From the NCBI GenBank assembly GCA_012727435.1, contig JAAYHB010000018.1, positions 1 through 33,699 on the forward strand: a stretch of DNA of 33,699 nucleotides. The letters run 5' to 3'. The notes below the pieces were generated by a model, which was not told where the DNA came from, did not search any database, and saw nothing but the letters and a program-made list of their open reading frames with translations. This document shows positions 1 through 7,636 of the stretch, piece by piece (positions within the stretch are counted from its first letter, which is position 1; each line of letters starts with the position of its first letter). Made by a program: the position numbers and the translations under genes. Source of the DNA: Clostridiales bacterium (GTDB lineage: Bacteria > Bacillota > Clostridia > Oscillospirales > CAG-272).

Positions 1-72
1 TCTTGAGGAAATGCTTGTACATAGACAAAACCCCGTGTGCTTCGGAAATAATAACTCAACCCTGACTTTATC

Positions 73-119
73 AAGATAACTTCATTACAATATCTCTCCC
101 TCTGTAATGAACTTATCTT
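73..119. repeat. 17-bp near-perfect inverted repeat, 13-nt loop
   Basis: Left arm 73-89 and right arm 103-119 are complementary at 16 of 17 positions, with one C/C mismatch, around the 13-nt centre 90-102. Three more outer pairs form after one further mismatch. No T-run follows, so it is not a typical terminator. It could be an operator, a recombination site or a remnant of a small mobile element. Confidence 0.6.
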
Positions 120-191
120 TATACATACTTTGGCTCATAGTTTTGCTTATTTGTAGTTAAAATTCAGGCTGAGATATGGTGTGTATGTGGA

Positions 192-221
192 ATAATAAAA
201 GCTCGAATCGCCTTTTATTAT
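192..221. repeat. 10-bp perfect inverted repeat, 10-nt loop
   Basis: ATAATAAAAG at 192-201 is the exact reverse complement of CTTTTATTAT at 212-221. A T-rich stretch follows near 227. The hairpin is entirely AT-rich apart from one G-C pair, so it would be a weak terminator at best, perhaps for a gene left of the window. Confidence 0.4.
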
Positions 222-557
222 AAAGCATTTTTTATTTTTATATTGTTTGGTGTATTGGTGAAATGAATTTGATAAAATCTAATCGTCACACTTGTTTATC
301 TTAACTCAAAATAATCAACGTTGTATGATTTATCCTGTCAAATCTGCTCCCGGGACCTGTTGCAGTTCACTACCCGGAATGACTGCTTTTCGATAATAGA
401 TTATATCATATTAAATGGAAAATGTAAATGATTTTATTATTATTCGCCGTTTGTTTATTTCAAACCAATTCGCAAGACGACTATCGGTGAATAAAAATAA
501 GACCCGATGTGAAAATAATAAATACGAAATCAAGCCATCGAAAGGAAGCGATAAAAA

Positions 558-1469
558 ATGACAATCGGACTCCCCCGGGCGATGCTCTATTACAGATACG
601 GTGTCCTGTGGGAAACCTTTTTCCGGGAGCTGGGCTGCGAGACCCTGACAAGCCGGGAGACCGACCGAGAAATACTTGAGTGCGGCATCAAATACTCGAT
701 CGACGAGTGCTGCCTGCCCTCAAAAATCTTTTTGGGCCACGTCTTCTCGCTGGTCGGAAAATGCGACTACATTTTAGTCCCAAGAGTTGCGAGCTACGGA
801 AAAAACAAGGACGTGTGTGTCAAGTTCAACGCGCTCTATGATATTGCAAGAAATACCTTTGAGAATATAAAGTTCCTCGACTACAACATCGACATCCCGA
901 ACGGTTGCCGGGAGCCGGGCGGCTTTGTCGGAATGGGAAAAGCCCTAGGCTTCAGCCGGCTCAGGTCGCTTGCCGCCTACAGTAAAGCCAAAAAAGCACA
1001 TAAGGAGAGCGAGCGGCAGAAAATTTCACTGCAGCAGAAGGCACTCGGCATCTCCGGACCGAAAATCCTGATTGTTTCACATGCCTACAATATCTACGAC
1101 AAACTGATAGGGCATCCTATATCCGACTATGTCAGATCCCTCGGGGGACTGCCGGTTTATGCCGAGGCGGCCGACAAAGACGAGTGCGCCGGGGCGTCGG
1201 GCGCCATCTCGGAGACACTTTACTGGCTTTACAACCGGGAGCTTGTCGGTTCAATAAAGTTGCTTGAGGACAAAATCGACGGAATCATACTCCTGACCGC
1301 CTTCCCCTGCGGGCCCGACTCGCTTGTCAACGAGCTTATAATCAGAAAGGTCAAAAACATTCCGACCATCAACCTTATAATCGACGAGCTTCAGGGCGAG
1401 GCTGGGCTCCATACCCGGATCGAGAGCTTCATGGATATCGTAAAGGAAAGGGCCGGAAAAAGCGGCTGA
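558..1469 (+). CDS. Acyl-CoA dehydratase activase-related protein (DUF2229 type)
   Basis: This 303-residue protein has the features of the DUF2229 family found in or beside 2-hydroxyacyl-CoA dehydratase activases: an N-terminal GLPRAMLYYRY segment, a DECCLPSK cysteine motif around residue 51 and a C-terminal EAGLHTRIESF segment. Members are thought to bind an iron-sulfur cluster and assist the ATP-driven electron transfer that activates radical dehydratases, although the exact job of this domain is not settled. No signal peptide or membrane segment is visible. It starts the operon with the genes at 1493 and 2566; the ribosome site AAGGAAG lies 10 nt before the ATG. In many Clostridia the equivalent domain is part of a single very large activase, whereas here it is a separate gene. 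The family is recognised from motifs; the role in this cell is inferred. Confidence 0.8.
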   Translation: MTIGLPRAMLYYRYGVLWETFFRELGCETLTSRETDREILECGIKYSIDECCLPSKIFLGHVFSLVGKCDYILVPRVASYGKNKDVCVKFNALYDIARNTFENIKFLDYNIDIPNGCREPGGFVGMGKALGFSRLRSLAAYSKAKKAHKESERQKISLQQKALGISGPKILIVSHAYNIYDKLIGHPISDYVRSLGGLPVYAEAADKDECAGASGAISETLYWLYNRELVGSIKLLEDKIDGIILLTAFPCGPDSLVNELIIRKVKNIPTINLIIDELQGEAGLHTRIESFMDIVKERAGKSG

Positions 1470-1492
1470 TAAATCTAAAAAGGAGAATTAAG

Positions 1493-2569
1493 TTGTCACA
1501 AACAAGAGTTTTCAGCTTTCCGCATGTCGGAAATTACTGTGTTGTGATCGAGAATATGCTTCGGCATATCTTCAAAAACCACAAAATCCTGGTCCCGCCG
1601 GCCATCACGAAAAAGACGCTTGAGCTGGGCAGCAAGTACAGCCCCGACTTTGTCTGCGTACCCTTCAAATACAACCTCGGCAATTTTATCGAGGCGCTCG
1701 AGGCCGGAGCCAATGTCCTGCTCCAGTCGGGCGGCGGGTGCAGGTACGGCTATTATGCCGAAATACAGGAGCAGATCCTCCGCGACCTCGGATATGAGTT
1801 TGATTTCATAAGGCTTTTTGCCAAGGATATGAACGCCAGAACGCTGTACAGAACCGCAAAAAGATACGGGACCAATCTCAGTATTTTAGGGGTGGCGTAT
1901 TATGTCCTGCTTGCCACTCAAATGGTCCGGAAATTGGACTTAATCGAGGCATATATCAGGGAGAACATCGGTTTTGAGGTAGTCCCGGGAAGCTTTGAGA
2001 GGCTGCACAAGGCCTTTTTGCAAAGTCTTAAAGATGTCGACAATTTCAGGCAGCTGAACGTGGTTTACAGGGATTACCTGAGAAAATTCAAAGACCTCAA
2101 AGTGGACAAGCCGCAGGATTGCCTTAAGGTCGGCCTTGTGGGTGAGCTGTATACCCTGATGGAACCCTTCAGCAACTACTTCATCGAGCGGGAGCTTGCT
2201 AAAAACAGAATACAGGTGAGCAGGTATATAACCGCCACTTTTTTGTTGTTTGACAAACCGAAACTCAGACCGAAAATCCTTGCGGCGGCGGGCAAATACC
2301 TCAAATATCACCTCGGGGCGGACGGAACCGACAGCGTCGAGCGCAGCATGGCGCTGGCCGAGCGCGGGTACGACGGCCTGATCCACATAAAGCCCTTCGG
2401 CTGCATACCCGAAATCAACGCCATGCCGGTCCTGCAAAACATCAGCCGGGACTACAAAATCCCCATTCTTTATTTCAGCTTTGACTCCCAGACCTCGGAG
2501 CTGGGCGTCAAAACCCGGCTTGAGGCCTTTTATGATATGCTCATGATGCGAAAGGAAGTGTCGACATGA
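1493..2569 (+). CDS. 2-hydroxyacyl-CoA dehydratase/activase-associated protein (COG3581-like)
   Basis: This 358-residue soluble protein begins with TTG, supported by AAGGAG about 8 nt upstream. It shows a KYSPDFVCVPFK cysteine segment near residue 50, a QSGGGCRYGYYAE motif near residue 80 and a C-terminal SELGVKTRLEAFYDML segment that parallels the end of the preceding protein. These are marks of the HgdB/HgdC-associated family (COG3581), whose conserved cysteines probably hold an iron-sulfur cluster. It sits between the DUF2229 protein and the ATPase, and its stop overlaps the next start (ATGA), so the three are very likely translated together. No dehydratase alpha/beta subunit genes are present, so the substrate is unknown. 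It could itself act as a dehydratase-like subunit; I consider an activation partner more likely. Confidence 0.75.
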   Translation: MSQTRVFSFPHVGNYCVVIENMLRHIFKNHKILVPPAITKKTLELGSKYSPDFVCVPFKYNLGNFIEALEAGANVLLQSGGGCRYGYYAEIQEQILRDLGYEFDFIRLFAKDMNARTLYRTAKRYGTNLSILGVAYYVLLATQMVRKLDLIEAYIRENIGFEVVPGSFERLHKAFLQSLKDVDNFRQLNVVYRDYLRKFKDLKVDKPQDCLKVGLVGELYTLMEPFSNYFIERELAKNRIQVSRYITATFLLFDKPKLRPKILAAAGKYLKYHLGADGTDSVERSMALAERGYDGLIHIKPFGCIPEINAMPVLQNISRDYKIPILYFSFDSQTSELGVKTRLEAFYDMLMMRKEVST

Positions 2570-3534
2570 AACCAGGTTATCTCGGCATTGACACCGGCTC
2601 GATTTCAACCAAGGGTGTGATAATTGACGAGAACAATAAAATTATCGCTTCCGAATATCTCTGGACCGAGGGCAACCCGACAGCCGCGGCAATACGGGTC
2701 ATCCGGGCGTTGTATGAGAAAACCGGCGGGGAGGTCGAAATAAAAGCATCGGGCGCAACAGGCTCGGCGCGGCGGCTGATCAGCGCGATGATGGGTGCCG
2801 ACATCGTGAAAAACGAGATAACCGCCCACGCAATAGGCACCCTCTCGGTCTATCCCGATGTCAGAACGATTTTCGAGATAGGCGGGCAGGACTCAAAAAT
2901 CATAATAATCGACAACGGCATTGTGGTGGACTATGCCATGAACACCCTTTGCGCCGCGGGGACCGGGTCTTTTTTGTCCTCACAGGCAAAGCGGCTGGGT
3001 GTTGCAGTTGAGGACTTCGGCAAAATCGCGCTGACCTCAAAGAATCCTACTAAAATCGCCGCAAGGTGTACGGTTTTTGCCGAGTCGGACCTTGTCCACA
3101 AGGCGCAGGCCGGGCACAAAAAGGAGGACATCATAGCCGGGCTCTGCAGGGCGGTCGCATTGAACTATCTGAACAACGTGGGCAAAGGAAAAAGCATCAG
3201 GCCACCTATCGTTTTTCAGGGCGGGGTAAGCAAAAACGAGGGTGTTGTCCGTGCCTTTGAGGAAATAACGCAGGAGAGGATTTTGGTCGCCCCCGACTCG
3301 CACCTCATGGGTGCGCTGGGAGCGGCGATTCTTGCAAAAAAGCAGGGCGGCGGGGGTGGCAAATTCAGCTTTGACATCTGCAAGGCCAATTTTGAGACCT
3401 CGGGGGTTGAGTGTAGCAGGTGCCCCAACAACTGCGAGATAATCTGCTTTTTCAGAGACGGCAAGCTGATTGACGCCTGGGGCAACAGGTGCGCAAACGG
3501 CGAGGTCGTGGCAGCAGCGGCCAAGAGAAGTTAA
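2566..3534 (+). CDS. Acyl-CoA dehydratase activase, BadF/BcrA/HgdC-type ATPase
   Basis: This 322-residue ASKHA-fold ATPase belongs to the BadF/BadG/BcrA/HgdC family, which couples ATP hydrolysis to low-potential electron transfer into radical acyl-CoA dehydratases or reductases. The phosphate-binding IDTGSISTK loop is at residues 8-16 and the GGQDSK motif at 106-111. Cys129 (in NTLCAAGTG) and Cys168 (in AARCTVFAESD) match the two cysteines of HgdC that hold one [4Fe-4S] cluster across the dimer (comparison from memory). A further C-terminal Cys group, ECSRCPNNC near residue 280, is extra to minimal HgdC and suggests a second cluster or metal site. The ATG overlaps the previous stop. Its TAA shares a TTAA with the convergent stop of the HPr-kinase-like gene. 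Confidence 0.88.
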   Translation: MKPGYLGIDTGSISTKGVIIDENNKIIASEYLWTEGNPTAAAIRVIRALYEKTGGEVEIKASGATGSARRLISAMMGADIVKNEITAHAIGTLSVYPDVRTIFEIGGQDSKIIIIDNGIVVDYAMNTLCAAGTGSFLSSQAKRLGVAVEDFGKIALTSKNPTKIAARCTVFAESDLVHKAQAGHKKEDIIAGLCRAVALNYLNNVGKGKSIRPPIVFQGGVSKNEGVVRAFEEITQERILVAPDSHLMGALGAAILAKKQGGGGGKFSFDICKANFETSGVECSRCPNNCEIICFFRDGKLIDAWGNRCANGEVVAAAAKRS

Positions 3535-4247
3535 AGTTCCGCAGCACGATTTTTCATGGCCTCGTATGCGGTTATCGCCGCCTCGGGCGAGATGTTGCAG
3601 GCAAGTACCCATGCAGGTATTTCGCGCACCGTGCGGTCGAGCAGCGACAAAAGAAGCGCGGCCCTCCCCGGGCTGCGCGGGATATAAACCTGCCTTATCA
3701 GCCTCTTGAGGCTCTCATGGCTCCCTGCCGGCCAAATTTCGTTATCCTCACCGCGCTGAAGATAGCATATGCCGGCAAGAGGCGCGCTTGTGTTGAGCCC
3801 GAGTCCTTCTTTGCCGCACCAGGGTGTGCCGTATATCCGCGCGCCCGACTCCGACCAGCGCACAATCGGCTTGTCGCCGTTGATTATCCGGGCTGCCTTG
3901 CCGAAGGCCAGCGTCCACATTCTGGCGTGCGTGGATTTCCCGGTCCCGCTTGCCGCCGCAATAGCATAGGCGCGCCCGCCGTACTCGACTGCCGCCGCGT
4001 GAAGCATATAGGCGCCGTATTCCGGCAGGCGCTCGCATATCGCGCGGTATATGCAGGCCGTCTCGGCAACTGCCGGGGATATTTTTCGTCCGGCGGCCTT
4101 TATCTCACCTGAAATATCCTCCTCGCCCGCGCGCACCATAAAGTCGTATGTACTGCCGGAGGCAATATAATTATGACAAAGCCGGGCAACGCGGCCGTAT
4201 ATGTGGTCGACCGCAATATGAAGCCCGGCTATTTCTATTATAAACAT
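3531..4247 (-). CDS. HPr kinase-like P-loop protein
   Basis: This 238-residue protein carries a clear P-loop, AAASGTGKST around residues 97-106, inside the context LHAAAVEYGG...AIAAASGTGKST, followed by a NGDKPIV segment. This pattern is typical of the HPr-kinase/PEP-carboxykinase-like ATPases that Firmicutes carry besides true HprK. It lacks the HprK N-terminal domain, and nothing nearby belongs to the PTS, so the substrate is probably not HPr. Such proteins often accompany PqqD-like or peptide-modification genes, but none is visible here. It starts 3 nt after the stop of the membrane protein at 4251-4916 and is probably translationally coupled to it, since no good ribosome site precedes it. 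It is convergent with the activase operon and the two stop codons overlap. Confidence 0.65.
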   Translation of the reverse strand: MFIIEIAGLHIAVDHIYGRVARLCHNYIASGSTYDFMVRAGEEDISGEIKAAGRKISPAVAETACIYRAICERLPEYGAYMLHAAAVEYGGRAYAIAAASGTGKSTHARMWTLAFGKAARIINGDKPIVRWSESGARIYGTPWCGKEGLGLNTSAPLAGICYLQRGEDNEIWPAGSHESLKRLIRQVYIPRSPGRAALLLSLLDRTVREIPAWVLACNISPEAAITAYEAMKNRAAEL

Positions 4248-4250
4248 GAC

Positions 4251-4916
4251 TCAGTAAAAGCGCTCAATGTTGCGCCTGACGTAGGCAAGCATCCGGCCCT
4301 GCAGGTACTTCGCGTTTGAGCCGAGATAGCACCTGAAATTCACCGGCGAGCCGCCTTTTGTTTTATAAGTCAGAATGGCCCTCGCCATCTCGCCCTCACC
4401 GGCCGACTCAAGTATGCGGCAAAGAGTTCTGATAACAGTCAGGTCGGCGTGTTCGAAAAATTTAAAACAGTCGCCAAGGCCGCCCTCTTTTTCGTCTACC
4501 GCAATATCGCAGAGCATTTTATATGCCACAAGCGGCCTCATGATGCCCCCCGGTCCGAATTTCTGCTCGTCGGAAAGCGTGCTGCCCGACCAGAGGAAGT
4601 ACCTGCCACCGAACTGCTCGGTGACAAACCTTCCGACCCGCTCGTTTACCATGCTCCAGCTAAGCTCGGAGAGCGGGATGTTCCGGCTTGTTATTTTATC
4701 GTACAAGAAGTAGTTCGGCTCCCTGTCGTACGACAAAAAGATGATATAGACATACAGAGCGGCAAGCACCATTAAGAGCACCGAGCAGGCATAAAGCAGT
4801 CCGCGCTTTGCGGCCGAGTCGTCACCGGCCGCCGCCCAGATGCCGAGCACTGCCAAAAGCAAAGCCGTAAAGGCGGCAACTGCGAAATATATGCTCTGCC
4901 TTGTGCTCCTGTTCAT
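4251..4916 (-). CDS. Hypothetical two-TM membrane protein
   Basis: I do not recognise a family. The 221-residue protein has two hydrophobic helices, about residues 9-30 and 40-62, followed by a roughly 155-residue soluble part rich in charged and aromatic residues with several cysteines. The soluble part is most likely cytoplasmic, judged by Arg/Lys before the first helix. A GGGAGGA ribosome site precedes the ATG, and a consensus sigma-A promoter lies just upstream (4959-4987). It forms a two-gene unit with the HPr-kinase-like ATPase, which suggests that the two act together, but the process is unknown. Confidence 0.6.
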   Translation of the reverse strand: MNRSTRQSIYFAVAAFTALLLAVLGIWAAAGDDSAAKRGLLYACSVLLMVLAALYVYIIFLSYDREPNYFLYDKITSRNIPLSELSWSMVNERVGRFVTEQFGGRYFLWSGSTLSDEQKFGPGGIMRPLVAYKMLCDIAVDEKEGGLGDCFKFFEHADLTVIRTLCRILESAGEGEMARAILTYKTKGGSPVNFRCYLGSNAKYLQGRMLAYVRRNIERFY

Positions 4917-4958
4917 TTGCCTGTCCTCCCGCCCGGTTTTGCTTTGCTATCAGGACAT

Positions 4959-4987
4959 ATTATACCATTTGAGCCGCGGTTTGTCAA
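4959..4987 (-). promoter_or_regulatory. Consensus sigma-A promoter for the 4251-4916 / 3531-4247 unit
   Basis: On the minus strand TTGACA (4987-4982) and TATAAT (4964-4959) are separated by exactly 17 nt. The -35 box overlaps the stop codon of the GH78-like gene. Transcription should start near 4952, giving a leader of about 35 nt before the ATG at 4916. Confidence 0.75.
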
Positions 4988-7059
4988 ATATTCTGCTCAT
5001 AATTCTCAAGTATCGAATAATAGTATATCGGCAGCGCAGACCAGCCGTGGCAAAGGCTGCCCGCCCCCTTGAAGGCCTCCTCTCCCTCGATGGTCTCCCA
5101 AAAAGAGGTGGCTCCGCGCTCCAGCATATACCCGTAATCGCGGTCAAGTTCGGCGAGAATTACCGGGGCATACTTTTTCGGGTCGTGGGCAAGCAGGGCG
5201 TCAAACCTGAAGCTGTTCATGCTGAGCGTGTTGGGTATAGTCACATATCCGCAATTATCTGCTCCGTTTGAGGCCATTATTCTCAGTATGTGACTCTTGT
5301 CATATCCCTCGGCAGCTCCGCAGAGCAGGCATAACGAGTTGGTCAGCACGCTGTATTGCCCGCGGTCCCTGTTGTCGTATGACTCAAAAAGCCGGGTCTT
5401 GTGATTGTAAAAACGCCTGCCGATTGCCTTCGCTACCTCGTCGGCTGTTTTGCGATAGTATTCCGCGTCTTTTATGTGACCGAGCGCCTCCGAAATTTCG
5501 GCCATGGACCGAAGGCCGAGTGCCAAAAATGCATTAAGCGGCGCCTCGTAGTCCGGGCTGTCCTCAACCATCTTACCGCTCATGCCGCGCGACCATTCGT
5601 AAAAGTTCCAGCAGCCGGCAAAACTCTTTATCAGCCCGGTCTCGTCAATGCGCGAGAGGAAAACCTGCATGAGATCTTGCAACATTCCGTACAGTTCCGC
5701 GGCAAGCGTCAGGTCACCTGAATATTTGATATATTCGTTTACCTGCAGGAAATAAACCAGCGAGAACGAGGGTATGGGATAATCAATGCCCACGGGATAG
5801 CATAGCGAGAGCAGCCCGTCGGGGCGCACGCCCTTTGAGATCAGGACCAGCGACGCCCACGCAAACTCATATTCCTCGAAGGCAAAGTAGCCGCATAGCA
5901 TCTGGTTGCGCGAATCCATGGTGTATAGCGCCTGCTCGCGCCAGGGGCAGTCCTCGTAATGTTCGTGCATGCACTGGCGCAGCGTGTTGACACAAACCTC
6001 CCAAATCCGCCGGCGCCATGCGTTTTTGCCTTTATATTCATTCACTTTCACGGGATAGACTGTCGGGCGTATCCCTAGATAGTTAATCGTGATTTCTTCT
6101 GCCGGCACAAAAAGCTGGACATACCGACAGCCAAAACGCCGGAATGTGTTCATGTACACGTTTGCCCCGGCACGGCAGATAACCTGCGCGGTGAAGCTCC
6201 GGTTCCCGATTGATGTCCGGCACCTGCCGTCGGTCAGGTGCTCGCCGTAGCCTATATCAACCTCGCAGGGCGCCGGCAACTCTATGTCAAGGTCAAGAAA
6301 CCCGGCGGTCTCCTTCCCTAAGTCCGCGATGACATATACGCCGTCCCGGCCGGGCTCTCTTTTTATTTTCAGCGGGAATTGTGCTCTGCCCAGATCTGTT
6401 ATTTCTGCCTTCTGCATTCTCACCTCGGGGGGCGCGGCAGAATCTGTGTAGCTGAAGGAGCCGTATTTAACGGCAAATGCCGGCATGCGGGAACAGAGCT
6501 CGAGCTTTTTTACCGGCCTCAGTGTCAGATTTCTTGAAATCCCGGTGACAACCCGGCTTCTCTTAAATCCGTCGGTACCCCGGATAATATACCCGTCGTC
6601 CCGGGTTAAATCACAGGTATATGTAAAGCCGAGCTGGTATGTAATGTTCCTGCAGCGGCCCGATACATAGTCGCGTGAGAGCCGCGAGAGGGTTTCAGCC
6701 GACGAAAAGGCAACCGCACGCCCGTCCCTGACTACCTCAAAAATCAGCCCGGCCTCTCCTTTTATGTAGGTCTGCGAGCTGCGGCCGTAATACCAGACGG
6801 TGATGACCAGCCGGTTCTCACCCGCCCTTATCATCCAGCTGATGTCTATGTCGTCATATACTTTATAGTCGGGGTAGTCGGGGTACTGCCCGAAGGCGGC
6901 CAGTTGCCCGTTGAGATATGCGGTATAATTTGAATCTGCGGCAATCCTGAGCCTCCACTCGCCGCCCACGCTTCCCGGAAAGCAGCATAAAAAGTCAACA
7001 TACTCGTCTTCTCCGGGGACAGCGTCCCGCCAGATCCACTCGGCGGAGCCAAAAACCAT
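4984..7059 (-). CDS. GH78-like glycoside hydrolase (alpha-L-rhamnosidase family)
   Basis: This 691-residue protein has the layout of family 78 glycosidases: an N-terminal beta-sandwich with the lectin-like segment ADSNYTAYLNGQ, a second beta domain, then an (alpha/alpha)6 catalytic barrel. The barrel carries EDCPWREQALYTMDSRNQ near residue 369, corresponding to the DCPQRDE acid motif of rhamnosidases, and FWETIEG near residue 650. The motif differs from classical rhamnosidases (WRE rather than QRDE), so the sugar released may not be rhamnose. There is no signal peptide, so it probably acts in the cytoplasm on imported oligosaccharides. I chose ATG at 7059 because AAGGAG lies 7 nt upstream; an in-frame TTG at 7080 would place that ribosome site inside the gene. 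It stands alone and is divergent from the DtxR-type regulator. Confidence 0.75.
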   Translation of the reverse strand: MVFGSAEWIWRDAVPGEDEYVDFLCCFPGSVGGEWRLRIAADSNYTAYLNGQLAAFGQYPDYPDYKVYDDIDISWMIRAGENRLVITVWYYGRSSQTYIKGEAGLIFEVVRDGRAVAFSSAETLSRLSRDYVSGRCRNITYQLGFTYTCDLTRDDGYIIRGTDGFKRSRVVTGISRNLTLRPVKKLELCSRMPAFAVKYGSFSYTDSAAPPEVRMQKAEITDLGRAQFPLKIKREPGRDGVYVIADLGKETAGFLDLDIELPAPCEVDIGYGEHLTDGRCRTSIGNRSFTAQVICRAGANVYMNTFRRFGCRYVQLFVPAEEITINYLGIRPTVYPVKVNEYKGKNAWRRRIWEVCVNTLRQCMHEHYEDCPWREQALYTMDSRNQMLCGYFAFEEYEFAWASLVLISKGVRPDGLLSLCYPVGIDYPIPSFSLVYFLQVNEYIKYSGDLTLAAELYGMLQDLMQVFLSRIDETGLIKSFAGCWNFYEWSRGMSGKMVEDSPDYEAPLNAFLALGLRSMAEISEALGHIKDAEYYRKTADEVAKAIGRRFYNHKTRLFESYDNRDRGQYSVLTNSLCLLCGAAEGYDKSHILRIMASNGADNCGYVTIPNTLSMNSFRFDALLAHDPKKYAPVILAELDRDYGYMLERGATSFWETIEGEEAFKGAGSLCHGWSALPIYYYSILENYEQNI

Positions 7060-7088
7060 TATAATTCTCCTTGACAACAAGTTTGCTC

Positions 7089-7117
7089 TTGATTTATGTC
7101 CGGATCTATGGTATTAT
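7089..7117 (+). promoter_or_regulatory. Probable promoter of the DtxR-type gene
   Basis: TTGATT (7089-7094) and TATTAT (7112-7117) are spaced by 17 nt, about 50 nt before the ATG at 7167. A minus-strand TATAAT (7121-7116) overlaps the same -10 and could serve the divergent GH78-like gene, though its -35 region is poor. If both are used, transcription of the two genes would be mutually exclusive at this site. Confidence 0.45.
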
Positions 7118-7166
7118 TATACATACACCTATTCGGTGCGATTACCGCGGGACAGGAGGTGTCGGA

Positions 7167-7553
7167 ATGAAAATTCACGCATCGGCCGAGAACTACCTGG
7201 AATCGATTCTCATCCTTCAGATGCAGAACGGGTATGTGCGCTCGGTCGATATCGCCAATTCGCTCGGTTTTTCCAAGCCCAGCGTGAGCGTGGCGATGAA
7301 GCTGCTCAAGGAAAACCGCTACATCACGGTGGGCGAGGACGGGCGGATAACCTTAACCGAGACCGGGATGAAAATCGCCTCCCGCATGTACGAGCGCTAC
7401 ACCCTCCTGACCCAGATACTCATGAAGCTCGGCGTGGACGAGGAAACGGCGCGCAATGACGCCTGCCGGATTGAACATGTACTGAGCGACACTTCATTTG
7501 AGATGATTAAGAAAGCATATCAAGAATACCTCGACAAACCCGACAAAGTGTAG
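7167..7553 (+). CDS. DtxR/MntR-family metal-dependent regulator, short form
   Basis: This 128-residue protein has a winged helix-turn-helix (residues 1-65, with DIANSLGFSKPSVSVAMKLL as the helix-turn-helix) and the DtxR dimerisation region. The segment NDACRIEHVLS contains Cys100, Glu103 and His104, which correspond to the Cys102/Glu105/His106 primary metal site of DtxR rather than the Glu99 version of MntR (from memory). Position 9 is Asn where DtxR has Met10 or MntR Asp8, and the ancillary His is a Tyr. There is no C-terminal SH3-like domain. It probably represses in response to iron or manganese, but no metal transporter is nearby. The ATG at 7167 follows AGGAGGT by 6 nt. It is the only intact gene here ending in TAG. 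Confidence 0.82.
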   Translation: MKIHASAENYLESILILQMQNGYVRSVDIANSLGFSKPSVSVAMKLLKENRYITVGEDGRITLTETGMKIASRMYERYTLLTQILMKLGVDEETARNDACRIEHVLSDTSFEMIKKAYQEYLDKPDKV

Positions 7554-7612
7554 TGTATTTGCCGGGCTTTAGACGTGGTACAACCATACGAAAAAACAAG
7601 CAATACGAGTCT

Positions 7613-7632
7613 GCCGGGGAGCTCTCCCCGGC
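7613..7632. terminator. Hairpin between convergent dtxR-type gene and folD
   Basis: GCCGGGGA (7613-7620) pairs with TCCCCGGC (7625-7632) around a GCTC loop. The T-run is weak on the plus strand (TTCATTATTTT) and more distant on the minus strand, but the position between two convergent genes fits a bidirectional terminator. Confidence 0.5.
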
Positions 7633-7636
7633 TTCA

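Larger units (their letters stand above)
1..557. other. AT-rich non-coding stretch with inverted repeats
   Basis: No convincing gene is seen on either strand over these 557 bases, which are clearly more AT-rich than the genes that follow. The stretch holds two well-formed inverted repeats (listed separately at 73-119 and 192-221). It presumably carries the promoter of the activase operon that starts at 558, but I could not pick out a good -35/-10 pair. The ribosome site of the first gene (AAGGAAG at 541-547) lies at its right end. Confidence 0.6.

Noticed and set aside
73-119. Palindrome as a lox-type recombination site
   Set aside because: ATAACTTC resembles a loxP arm, but the rest of the arms and the core length differ and no recombinase gene is present; the similarity is probably chance.
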